Below, in pieces: positions 24,282-34,781 of a stretch of DNA of 64,000 nucleotides. Location: NCBI GenBank assembly GCA_026936325.1, contig JAPTHN010000003.1, positions 69,745,192-69,809,191 of the forward strand, given 5' to 3'. How positions within the stretch are numbered: position 1 is the first letter of the stretch; every line of letters starts with the position of its first letter. Below the pieces are notes generated by a model. That model was not told the origin of the DNA. It was given only the letters and a program-made list of their open reading frames with translations, and did no database searches. Both the position numbers and the translations under genes were made by a program. The DNA comes from Platynereis dumerilii (Eukaryota; Annelida; Polychaeta; Phyllodocida; Nereididae).

Positions 24282-26161
24282 CAAATGAATAGGATTAAGA
24301 ATGAATAGAATTGATAGATAATCAGCTAAATAGTAAAAAGGAAGACTTCACTGAAAGCTCCAAATTAAAGTCTATGCTAGATTGTTGATATTACATAATA
24401 GTGATAACAAAAACAATAACATGATCTGCATGTAGATTAATTGTTCACTGTTACATAATCATCAGTTGACAAAGATTATGTAAACTTAATTTTGTTATGT
24501 TTTCTTGTTGTCTGTTTTGAAATGAAATGAATCATATGTTAATAATTTAATTTAGCTTGTCAAGGTTTATAATGAATTATTCCATAAAAATTATAGAAAC
24601 ATGGAATATTAATGGAAAAAATTGAATTTTTAAGACACTTTTGAAAATGAATATGTCATGTTTTGTTAAATTCGAAACTAAATCATTGGTAAGAAGCTGG
24701 TCCCACTTGACCTAGTTTCCTGCTGTCGACCATTGATGTTGAGACCATCACTGCACAGATTTTTGAAACCTTTCTTGTGCTAAATTTCGCTTCGCGAAAC
24801 GGCCTTCGACCGTTTCGCTGCGCGAATATTACTATGAACTGAATAAGATGCATTTTCAGATTGGCAAAGTAACAATGAATGGCATATTTTCTATTTTCTA
24901 AAGCCATTTTAGCTTCAAATGCTTCAAAACTTGTAAATAAATCAATTGAATCACAGTTTCATCATTATATGATTAGGTTCACATATATTCTTATATCAAA
25001 AGGCCAAATTCAATAAGTCTTTTGAACTGCGGACATCTGCGATCATATTGCGGTCAAGCGGGGCGGTCGCTGTCAAGCATACCATGACCGCATGCGCCAT
25101 GCGGTGCGAACGGTCGCGGTCACGCCTCAAACATGTGGGGTGGTTGTGATTAACTTTTCAGCAGTGCGGGGCGGTGCGGTCACGGTCAAGCGTAGTCTAT
25201 TGCGGGGCGGGCAGCCATGCTTTTGGTCGACTGCGCAGGGCTCTAGTAATCACAGTTATGCATCCTTTCATGAATTATTTTTGCATTTTCTCCATGCCAG
25301 GTCCATGTCCTGAGGGCTGCCTTTCATGAATATCCATCACCTGGTTGGCTCACTCAAATCAAATCTTAAGAGGATGTAAAAACCTTAGAAATTATTAATG
25401 CCATCACCCTCTATAAAGCACCATTTAATGGGCTTGCATAATCATCTTTTTCTTATTTCCAGACAAGCCATCTTCCATTCTTCACTTCCAAGCCTGGTCT
25501 GTGTCGCATCATAGGAATGATGCAGCATTATTTTTGGCTGACTTGCTTTTTGATCATGTCTTTCATTTCCCTTGATTTCTTCTACCGATTTTCTAACATC
25601 TGTCAGCCGTGGTTCACTAAAAAGAGGAAAGAGGGAAAAGTGAAATTTTGTTGGATCATTGGTGTCCTGATGATGTCAATTCCAATCTGTCTGGATAACT
25701 TCACCGATTGGGCTATAGATTATGCATCAAGCAGTGGAATTTGTTTTATTGAACCTCAACTCTATCTGATTGGCTTCTTCATTGGTCCTTCTATGTTTTT
25801 GTTCTTTATAAATACAGCATGTTTTATCATGACAATCATAAATATATGCCGAGCTTTACCAAATGACTCTGATATTGCTGCTGCTTCAGATCGTCACATG
25901 GCTTTGATATTTTCTAAGATTGGTGGACTGATGGGAGTTGCTTGGCTATTCGCCCTTGTACCTTACTTCACAGGTATCAAAGAACTCTGGTACATCTTTG
26001 TTATTCTCAACGGACTGCAGGGATTATACATCTTCTTGTCTTCGGAAATCATAGGACATACGCATTCAGAAATAAAACAGAGGACGACGCCTGACTCAAG
26101 AGAATCCCAAAATGGAAATGTTGAGCCCAATGTATTCATCACATCCAGTGGAAATCTATGA
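21150..26161 (+). CDS. Receptor gene B: somatomedin B / class B 7TM paralogue
   Basis: Exons 21150-21213, 22151-23979 and 25463-26161 give 863 aa with the same phases as gene A. The large exon carries the somatomedin B domain (CPKQSC, CKCDEMC, DCCYDYWHEC), the FKNRHCVICHG and GCELLCNSF blocks and TM1-TM2; the last exon carries TM3-TM7 with NGLQGLYIFL. The ectodomain is closest to gene A, but the last exon and tail (NVEPNVFITSS) match gene D. The first exon is 24 nt shorter than in A, C and D: the leader reads MLLAYCLKTV, without most of the hydrophobic core, so secretion from this start is doubtful. An upstream ATG at 21112 overlaps the start out of frame. The gene may use another leader exon or be losing function; the rest is open and intact. 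Confidence 0.87.
24249..24282. repeat. (GATA)n microsatellite in gene B intron 2
   Basis: About eight GATA units in the 1.5-kb second intron of gene B. Confidence 0.9.
24786..24826. repeat. Short hairpin in gene B intron 2
   Basis: TTCGCTTCGCGAAACGG (24786-24802) faces CCGTTTCGCTGCGCGAA (24810-24826) across a 7-base loop, with one mismatched position. It is GC-rich in AT-rich surroundings. It could be a remnant inverted end of a transposon. Confidence 0.7.
25020..25240. repeat. GC-rich GCGGTC-motif block in gene B intron 2
   Basis: A GC-rich island with many copies of GCGGTCA, GCGGGGCGG and GGTCAAGC in mixed spacing, sitting about 200 bp before exon 3. No gene. Possibly a degenerate tandem repeat or the end of an unrecognised element. 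Confidence 0.5.
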
Positions 26162-26727
26162 AATCGCTCAACTTACAAAAAAGATCAGGCATGAACTGCC
26201 ATACCATCTCAAAGCAGAGCAATCGAATAATTTTCCTATGTGATGCACACATTGCGTGCCACCAACACTTCCATGATTCTCTGTTGCCCTGGTCAATCAC
26301 AATGCCCAATCTTTTGAAATACAGCATTTCTTACAGAAGCTATATGAAACAATTTAACGATAGAAATAAATGTTTTTCTGCAGAAATTACAATTTTTTGT
26401 TGCTTTAATAGTAACTGCTCTAAAAGCCAGGGTGGCAAAATTTTGGAAAATTATTTGGTTGCATTGTAGCTTTTGGTTTGTACAATAAAAAGGAAGAATT
26501 AAAGCCATCATGACTGCTTATCAAATGCGTCATGAACAATTGGCAAAGGGATTTTTCTGATTGATATTGATAGACACTTCCATGCTTTATAGCTGGAGTT
26601 CTATAAGTTTCATTATAAATGATATCAAATAGGCAACTCATGGAAGTGTCAGTTACCTTCTCAACTAAGTAATTTTAATATCTGTGTTAGAATTGTTGCA
26701 TACTAACAGACGTCCTATTTAACTTGG
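26162..26727 (+). other. Gene B 3' flank, near-duplicate of gene D's
   Basis: Non-coding; matches 63114-63717 block by block, starting with AATCGCTCAACTTAC just after the stop. AATAAA at 26484-26489 is the likely poly(A) signal, present also in D at 63471-63476. Confidence 0.7.
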
Positions 26728-27709
26728 CATTTATTTATCTATTTATTTTACAAAATTTGTACAGCGCCTTCATCAAAAAATGCTCTAAGGCGCTTCACAT
26801 TCTATTAGATTACTTGTTGAAATGGGTATAAAATTGTTAAAATCGATCAAAAATGTAAAATGTAGTGTAAATATACAAATAATTAATAAAAAGAGACAAT
26901 GAGGATTAAAATTATAGGTTATAGGCTTGTTTAAAAAGATGAGTTTTTAATAGTTTTTTGAAGGTGGCCAAAGTTTGTATGTGCCTTATGTCTTGAGGCA
27001 GAGCATTCCACATTGATGGAGTTGAAACACGGAAAGACCTGGATCCATATTTAGTGGTCCTGCTTGATGGTACTGGGAGGAGGGACTGGTTAGCTGACCG
27101 AAGGGACCTTGTTGGCTGGTGCTCCAAAAGTCCGATATATACTGGGGCGCCAGACCATGTAAAGCTTTAAAAGTGTAAAGCAGCACTTTATAAGTTGCCC
27201 TCTGCTCCACTGATAGCCAATGAAGTTGGATGATAACAGGAGTGATATGCTCCCTTCGACCCGTTTTGCAGATGAGACGAGCGCAGGTGTTCTGCACTAG
27301 CTGCAGCCTGTTGAGCAGCGACTTCGGTAGGTTGTGCAGGAGTACATTGCAATAATCCAGTCTTGATGTCACATTCGACTGTACTAACGAGCGGCAGGCA
27401 TCAGTGGTAATGTATTTACGAATCACGCCTATACAGCGTATCTGATGGTAACATGATTTAACAACGGAAGCAACATGCTTTTCCATAGTCAAACACTTGT
27501 CCTGGCAGACACCAAGATTTCTAACACTGTCTGATTGAGTAAATAAATTGTCACTGATGGTGATCGTGTAGTTTTGAGCGTTAAAGCGATGCTGCTTTGG
27601 ATGGAATACCATGAATTCAAATTTGTCTTGATTAAACTATAACATATTTGTATCCATCCATGTTTGTAAGTCGTTTGCACATGCTGTAATCCTGGCTGAT
27701 GTTTCTGAA
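26728..27709 (-). mobile_element. 5'-truncated LINE (CR1/L2-like) in gene B 3' flank
   Basis: The minus strand encodes the C-terminal part of a LINE reverse transcriptase: SRLDYCNVLLHNLPKSLLN, LQLVQNTCARLI, HITPVIIQLHWLSVEQR, YKVLLYTFKALHGLAP, then after a frame change YGSRSFRVSTPSMWNALP and FKKLLKTHLF. The 3' end is GAAGGCGCTGTACAAA followed by a TAAATAAATA tail. Comparison with gene D's flank, where ACTTGGC runs directly into ACATATG, defines the insertion. At least one frameshift is present, so it is dead. Confidence 0.85.
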
Positions 27710-28400
27710 ACATATGATTTATCTGTTGAAATAAAGGCAATCAATCAATAAAGTGTGTGTTTAAAATGGTATGTTAATTTTGCATGTTTTGATTTATTAT
27801 AGCAAAATAAAACTTATGTATGTATTTGTGTATTACTTGTGAAATGTAATTATTTTTGTTGTTTACGGCATGTGCTATTTGTAAACACAGACTCTCAAAT
27901 GACGGAGTCAGGAGTCGGAGGTTACTGGACATTCTTTAGGCTCAGACATGCCATTACATGAGCAATTGTAAACAGATCTTTAGTAATGTAGTTAGTTACT
28001 CCATGAAAAAGGCACAATCCCCATGTAAAACATCCGGAGTTGGATATATACATTTGAACTTTTTGGAGTCAACACAGTTCAAGCCACTGCCAAGTCATAA
28101 ACTCCTGGTAGCACACTCTGGTGAGCATCTCTGACATTAAACCCTTGACACTGTTCATCCCCATCCTATATTCCTAATCGTAAGTCAAGCCTAATCATTT
28201 GAATGATAGCTGTTTTTCAATATGCATATCTAAGGGGGGGATGGTTATTTTAAACAACCTAGATCGCTAATGACTAGATCTCTATAGTCTTTCGCGGATA
28301 TTTGTGATTGACTACGTCCGAGCGCTTAGACATTAATTTTTATTTTATTTTTCCTATCATACATGAGATTCTTGAGCCCCTCTGACATTATGTGCCAGTG
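27710..28400. other. Continuation of gene B 3' flank and spacer
   Basis: Begins ACATATGATTTATCTGTTGAAATAAAGGC, the same as 63717 onward after gene D, and stays similar to the TGACGGAGTCAGGAGT block near 27900 (63895 in D). No gene beyond that. Confidence 0.5.
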
Positions 28401-31400
28401 CTCATGTTGCCGATAGGTTCTTTACGAGTTAAATGAAACCAAAGACATTCCGTGCGTTTCATTATTTATTTCACGAAGAAAGTTCACAGGAGAACCAACC
28501 CCATAAGAAAAACACCTGAAACATTGTACAAATAGTTAACAAGCGGTTCATTACTACTTTACCTAAATGTACTAAGTTCATAAAGAATAATCACATAAAT
28601 AACATTCAATAAACTGATTCTATTAATCAACATACCCTGTTTGGATGTTTAAGTTGAAGCATTAGAGCATTGAACCAGCATAGAACCCAGATATAGGGAC
28701 AAGTTCCTTATCCATTCCAGAATACCTAAATAGATACCCAGAGTTACAATTGTGCCTAATTATGCTAAATGTGACATATATTCCACAGAAATAAATGTGA
28801 AGAGTTGCATAATATACAAAGGAAATAAAGTAATAAATATACCAAGTGTGTCTATTAATTAATTCCAAATGGAAGCATTGAATTAATAAAATGAGTAATT
28901 AAAGTAAACTTACATTTTAACCTGGAGTGTGTTGCATGTTAAACAGCACTGGGGACTCAAGAGAGCTCCAACCCCTTTGGCTGACTGATGTTCAATGATA
29001 CCAGAAGACTTTGAAATTGAGTGGTTAGCAAAATGACCACAAGGTGGCAGTTATTGCATTTTGTGAAAAGCAATGCCTCACTGTGGCATAAACTGTGGGA
29101 AAGCTATTTTTATGCCATCTGGTGGATGGACAGATAGTCAAACCTTTCTAATTCACATAATTAGATTCTAACAGAATTCTATAGAAACTACTTAACTTTA
29201 CGGCAACACACTCCCCCTTGTTAATGAATGACGTCCTCGTCATTACCTTAGAGAACACAAATTAATACAAAAATTATAATAAAACATTTTCAATCAATAG
29301 AACAATAAACATACAAAATAAAAGTTAATTGAATGAAAACCAACTGACAAAACCGTAATTCTTATCAAAACACAAGATTCAAAATTAAACCACCTCATAT
29401 TTTCAATAACCAAACATTTCAAATACAATTAATTTGGCATCACATGACTCAATAGCATTTTGATCAGCAACATTTGCTGATTGCAAGTTAAAGAAAGATC
29501 AGGTCCAGCAGTGTCATTAGTTTGCTGAAAATTTGTTACATAATCTCCCGAGGTCATCCAGGCAGGAGCCTTTCTTTCTCTTTGAGACCTTCTTGGAGCA
29601 TTTACAGGATCTTTATTTAAAGGAGAATCAACTTCTGCAGAGGCATCAGTATCCTGTCCTATACCACTAGCTTGGGCTTGGGGTTGTGGCCCTGGGCCAG
29701 CTACCTGAGGAACTTGAACATGAGGAACTTGAACCGGCTCTTGCCGAACACCCTCCCCCTGACGACCATTGCCTACTAGCTCCCTTACATTGGTATTGAT
29801 GCAAGGAGGCAAATACTCATTATCAGACTCATCATCTGACTCTAGGTCAGATTCTAACTCCAGAGCTGCTTCCTGGTCCTTCTTACTCAAGACAAAAGGA
29901 TGCAGTAAGTTGCGGTGCAACCTTCGAACCTTGCCAACTCCAATTTCTGGTTGGACTTCAAACACAGGGATACTCTTGTCAGGTTGACTTAGAACAACAT
30001 GAACATCTTTTTCCCATTTATCCACCAATTTATGTGTACCTTCAAACCTCACTTTCCTTACCAACACTCGATCACCAACTCGGACGGTAGCTGCTCTTGC
30101 CTTTTTGTCATAGAAACGCTTACCTTGAGCTTGATGTCTCGTAATATGGTCGGAAGCCAGTTTGTATGCATGCTCCAGCCGTTCTTGCATTTTCTTCACA
30201 TATTCGGTGTAACTTCGCTGATCTTCATCAGACTCAATGCCAAATTCAACATCAATGGGAAGTCTTGGTTCTCTTCCAAACATTAAATAGAATGGCGAAT
30301 ATCCAGTTGCATCATTGACTGTGCAATTGTACGCATGAACCATAGGGCCAATGTATTCACGCCATCTGGACTTCTTGTCTTCAGGCAGGGTGGACAGTAG
30401 ATTAATGAGTGACTGATTAAAACGTTCTACCTGCCCATTGCCCACTGGGTGATAAGGGGTTGTATGAGTTTTATGGACACCCAACATCTTGCAGAGTTCC
30501 TTGATCACACGGCTTTCGAACGCGGGACCTTGATCGCTGTGCAGCTTCTCCGGTACCCCATAATCATTGATCATTAAATCAAATAAATGACGAGCTGTTG
30601 TAGTTGCTGTCTGATTTCTAGTTGGAATGGCTTTGGCGTAGCGAGTGTAATGATCTGTCACTACCAGCACATTCTCATATCCACCAACTGACCTTTCCAG
30701 AGACAGATAATCAATGCACACAATTTGCATGGGTTGCGAAGATTCAATGTTGACTAATGGAGCAACCTGCTTTGTTGAAGCTTTTCTCCTGTAGCACACT
30801 TCACAATTCTTCAACCACAACGAAATTTGATTCTGCATTCTTGGGAAGAAAAATCTGCCACTGAATAGTTCATAGACACGGTCCCTACCCAAGTGACCCA
30901 TTTCATCATGAAGCTTACGGAAAGCTTTTTCTTTCCGCTTTTCAGGCAAAACCAACTGCTTGACGTCACCCTTGTCGGTGCATTTCTTCCTGTACAGCAC
31001 TCCCTCTTCCAGCATAAGGCCCTTAGTCTTCAGCAGGATCCTGGTGTCTCCACACTGCTGTTTTCTAGGAACCTGTTTACCCAGAAGCTTGTCGATTGCT
31101 GCACTGACCACTGGATCTTCTTGCAGTGCAGTCTTCCACTCTGCCTTCGTCATCACAGCGGTCACGTTTCCAAGATCATCCGGAACATTGGTACTACACA
31201 AAGAAGCAACATCAGGACTACTTGAACCTTGAAGAAGAGCTCTTACCGTATCTGCTTCACCAGACCTTTCATGGCGACGAGACAAACTATCTGCATCCGC
31301 ATTCTTGGAACCAGGCCTATACACAATATCAAAATTATAGTTGGCCAATTCTGCGACCCACCAATGCCCTGTGGCATCTAACTTCAGACTAGAGGTCAAA

Positions 31401-31600
31401 TACGTTAAAGGATTATTATCCGTCACGATCCGCACACTTGAGTGATACAGTTAGTCCTTAAAATTTTCTGTCACTGCCCATTTCAGTGCACAAAACTCTA
31501 GTTGGTGAGCTGGATAATTCACCTCTGATGGTCTAAGACCACGACTACCAAAAGCGATGGGACGTAACTTCCCTAGGTCTGGAAACTCAGGTCTGGTCCA
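28400..31600 (-). mobile_element. Ty3/gypsy LTR retroelement fossil, pol 3' part
   Basis: Minus-strand retroelement remnant of the Ty3/gypsy (Metaviridae) family. A long open frame at 29429-31435 covers the end of RNase H, the integrase zinc-binding (HHCC) segment, the DDE catalytic core and a C-terminal region. More RNase H-like sequence extends to about 31590. A purine-rich run next to TGTGTTGCC at about 29210 suggests the inner edge of the 3' LTR, which would extend toward about 28400; no matching 5' LTR was found. No gag or protease is seen, so the element is incomplete and broken, with at least two breaks. Confidence 0.85.
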
Positions 31601-32252
31601 ACCAATACCTTGCTATGGTGGATTATAAACTTCGTTATTACGGGGCCTACAGATCCGAACTCGGGGTCATTTTGACCACTGAGGATTAATGAACACATTT
31701 ATGTATAGTTTACCTTATGTCATCTTCATTAAACACTGTATTTCTCCATTTTATTCCCCGCCGCCGCCTGATCACAACACACGCACGCCATGATGGAATT
31801 GGGACTAGACTAAACCACCTGGGCTGCAGAGCCTACGAGAAGATCGTTCTCTTTCAGTTCTAATAGTCCCACAAGAGTGGTTTTGGTGTCGTTTTAAAGC
31901 TCTTGGAGAGAATCAACTAATTCTAACTAACTCATTTGTTTATTTACCCATCCTTGGACTACTGAGATTGTGATTCTGTAATCATAGGCATAGGAGGTAG
32001 GGGGTCCGGCTGGGGCCCCCAAAAAAAATTGGAAAATCAAATGGGCTACCAGTCACTGGGTCTGGTTACTGGGACTTGCAAATATTGGCTGCATATCAGA
32101 TCTGGATCATCCTCCTGTCCTGAGGGACTGCTCAGAATTTATGACTGGATGTTTTGGAGGGGAAGGCGGGTCTGTTGGGAGTTTTATAAGAACTTTCTGT
32201 CGAAAATTGATACCCCCTTTGGTTTCATGCAGAATTTTAGTACCCCCTCAGG
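31601..32252. other. Spacer, no recognised gene
   Basis: Contains a short CCGCCGCCGCC run near 31760 and GGGGGTCCGGCTGGGGCCCCC at about 31999, likely fragments of small hAT-like elements. Nothing codes convincingly. Confidence 0.3.
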
Positions 32253-32485
32253 CATAGGCGTATGGGAGGGGGGGGCAGGGGGGGCGGTTGCCCCCCCCAA
32301 AAGTTTGGGAAACAGTAAGATTCGGGCAAAAAGGCTAAAAAATTTGGGCAGATGATTTAGGTAAAAACTATTTAAAATTGGAGATTTCCAGGCAATTTCA
32401 TTTGAAATGGTATTAAATTAAGATCTCGAAAATTCGGGCAAATGTCGCTCGCCCCCCCAAAAATCGCGCGTCCCGTACGCCTATG
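32253..32485. mobile_element. Small hAT MITE, 233 bp
   Basis: Ends CATAGGCGTATGGGA and TCCCGTACGCCTATG, with an 8-bp target duplication CCCTCAGG (32245-32252, 32486-32493). Poly-G and poly-C runs sit just inside the ends. The right end of a relative is at about 51674-51688. Confidence 0.88.
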
Positions 32486-32493
32486 CCCTCAGG

Positions 32494-33235
32494 TTCCATG
32501 TGGCTTTTTAAAATTAGTATCCCCTCCTGAAACATGTGTGAAGAATTGGTACCCTGTCAGGCAAAACTCCCATATTCCCCCTATTCAAAATTCAAGGTGC
32601 GCAGATAGGACAAAAGGCCCCATTCATCCATCTATCCATCTTCATTCCCTCTTTGTTCCACATTCAGAATCCATGACCCCATGCTTAAAAAAAATTGGCC
32701 GAGGAATGATGTATATATATACCAAGTTGGCCTTTGCAGTATAGGCCTATGGATCAAAATTATGACATCATTAGATCACTTGCTCCAAGTTAACTGACAA
32801 AAGTGACATGCTATGGGCAGCTTGACCAATCACCTGGCAGGATTTTCTGATGTCAGATGAGAAATTTTGCAAATTTTTTTTCCTAATTGATCAGTGTCAA
32901 CAAATATGAAATCATCTGTACACGGTACTTAAAGTGCTTTTTGCAATGTACTGGGTACAAGTACAGTACTTTTGGTTCAGTGCATCACAGTAACGGCACA
33001 TTCAAAGAATTACTCAAGAAAGTGCACATAATTACAGAAGTACTAAAGTACTCAAAAGGATGGCATATTAACTGATAAATAAAAATAATACAAACTTCTG
33101 TTTTCATTGTTATTCATGATGTACCAATTAGCCCCGCTGTGTTTATGAAAAGGAATAAAAACTTGATTGATCATTGATGTACTTCATTTCACTTAGTCAT
33201 GACAAAAAACTTTGATTGATATACTTCATTTCACT
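32494..33235. other. Spacer, no recognised gene
   Basis: AT-rich DNA with no supported gene or element. Confidence 0.3.
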
Positions 33236-33588
33236 CCCGGGGGGGGGGGGGGGTACTTCGCGGAGTTTTGCATACGGATGCGCCACGGCTATTTTGAAAA
33301 CCAGAACCATTTTAATCCGGACACTGCGCCAAAACCACAAACCATTTTAATCCTTCACTAAAATTTTTTGCAAACCAATTCAATCTTCATGGTTTTTAAA
33401 CCATTTTAATCCTCTTTTGAAGCCGATTCTAACGGTACCAAACATGTTGGGGTTGAGAAAACCAGAACCAAATTAATCAGAATTGTCAAAAAACCAAAAC
33501 CATTTTAATCCAAGAAGGCCAAAAAACCATTAGCATCCAGCGGCGCCTCTATATACACCCTTATAGAGTGAGTACCCCCCCCCCCGGG
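33236..33588. mobile_element. Poly-G-ended MITE, 353 bp
   Basis: Ends are CCCGGGGGG..GTAC and GTACCCC..CCCCGGG. It is flanked by a perfect 8-bp duplication ATTTCACT (33228-33235 and 33589-33596), consistent with hAT-type integration. The interior has about seven spaced copies of AACCATTTTAATCC. Confidence 0.85.
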
Positions 33589-34225
33589 ATTTCACTAGAA
33601 AGGACACTTATATTATGCAGTCATTGCATGCAAGCAATTATAAAATCTGGGCCACATTTCTTGACTTCTGGTTTCCATGGCAAAAAATTAACCATTTATT
33701 TTTATTTCTATAATCTGTTTTTGGCAGATGATTTGCGAATGACCTCAATATCTGATCCAGTGGCATATTTAGGGGGGGCGCCATTGGGCCATGCCCCCTC
33801 CCCCCAGCCTTAGGCAAAAATTAACATGACCGATCGCCCCGTATTCACCACATGTAATGCCCCCTCAGGCCATTTCCAGATACGCCCGTCCGCCATTCCT
33901 GCTAAAAAAATTTCATTTATTTGTTTGCCGATCCGCCGCTAGGTGGCAGCACTGTCCGATGTTTCCAAATTTGGACTCTGGTGGACAGGGCTCGAACTAT
34001 GTTCTGTCCAATCTCAGATCAGCGGCTGTTGACTCAACAGCTGTCATCTCTAATAGCAATTAGGCTTAATTCCAGAATAGCTTAGCTTTCTGAAGTGTAA
34101 TTAGATGCAACACAATGCAAAAGGCTTTCCTTTGGCAAGGTGTGAACTTAAGTGCAAATTGCAATTAGCCACCAATGACATCTTCCCAGCGTATTCAAAG
34201 ATTGACAATGAAGGTTGATCATGAA
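33589..34225. other. Spacer with an hAT-like end
   Basis: CAGTGGCATATTTAGGGGG at about 33760 and CCAGATACGCCCGTC near 33880 look like the two ends of a very short element. No gene is supported. Confidence 0.35.
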
Positions 34226-34781
34226 TCAGTGGCGTATCCAGGATTTTTTCCAGGGGGGCAAACCACTAAGACATTTCCCAACATTTTTATTGCTACAAAC
34301 AGCTTTTTGGATGTCGCACCTTGGGGGGGGGGGGTGGGGTGGGGTGGGGGATGTCCCCCCCCCGGGGTGGGGTGGGGTGGGGGATGTCCCCCCCCCTATG
34401 ATGAACCTGGGGGGGATGACCATATGACTATCCCCCCACAGAATTTCAAATTATTAATACTTTCGGTGACACCAGCCATTTTCATGGCTAATTTTCCTTG
34501 TTATGTAAAAACTGAAGTAAAATAAAGATTGTCTATTGTGTATTGTCTATTGGTGTTGACAATTATCTGTCATGTTTAGAAATTTTCCATGATGCCAGTT
34601 GCATGTTGTGTCTCAAAACTAACCTTCTATAATCTTTAATATATATATATTGGCTTTTGGGCCCTAGAGTGGCCCACGAAATCTATCGCTGCGCGACTTT
34701 CGGCCCATTGGGCCAGGTGCAAAATTTACGATCACCGAAATCATCCCCCCCCCTACAAAAATGAAAAATCGATGCCCCTGT
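34226..34781 (-). mobile_element. hAT-like element, interrupted relative of the 12453-12796 MITE
   Basis: CAGTGGCGTATCCAGG marks the left side and GATGCCCCTG the right. The stretch from about 34390 matches 12453-12796 in reverse orientation: GATGAACCTGGGGGGATGA, AATTTCAAATTATTA, TGTTGACAATTATC and CGATCACCGAAATCATCC blocks. About 100 bp ending in ATTGTCTATTGTGTATTGTC is extra. Poly-G/C tandem (GGGGTGGGGT) at 34322-34395. Confidence 0.55.

Noticed and set aside
24249-24282. CRISPR-like repeat
   Set aside because: Plain GATA microsatellite without spacers, in a eukaryotic intron.
25020-25240. CpG-island promoter for an internal transcript of gene B
   Set aside because: The block is a degenerate GCGGTC repeat in an intron; no start-site signal or exon follows except the normal exon 3.
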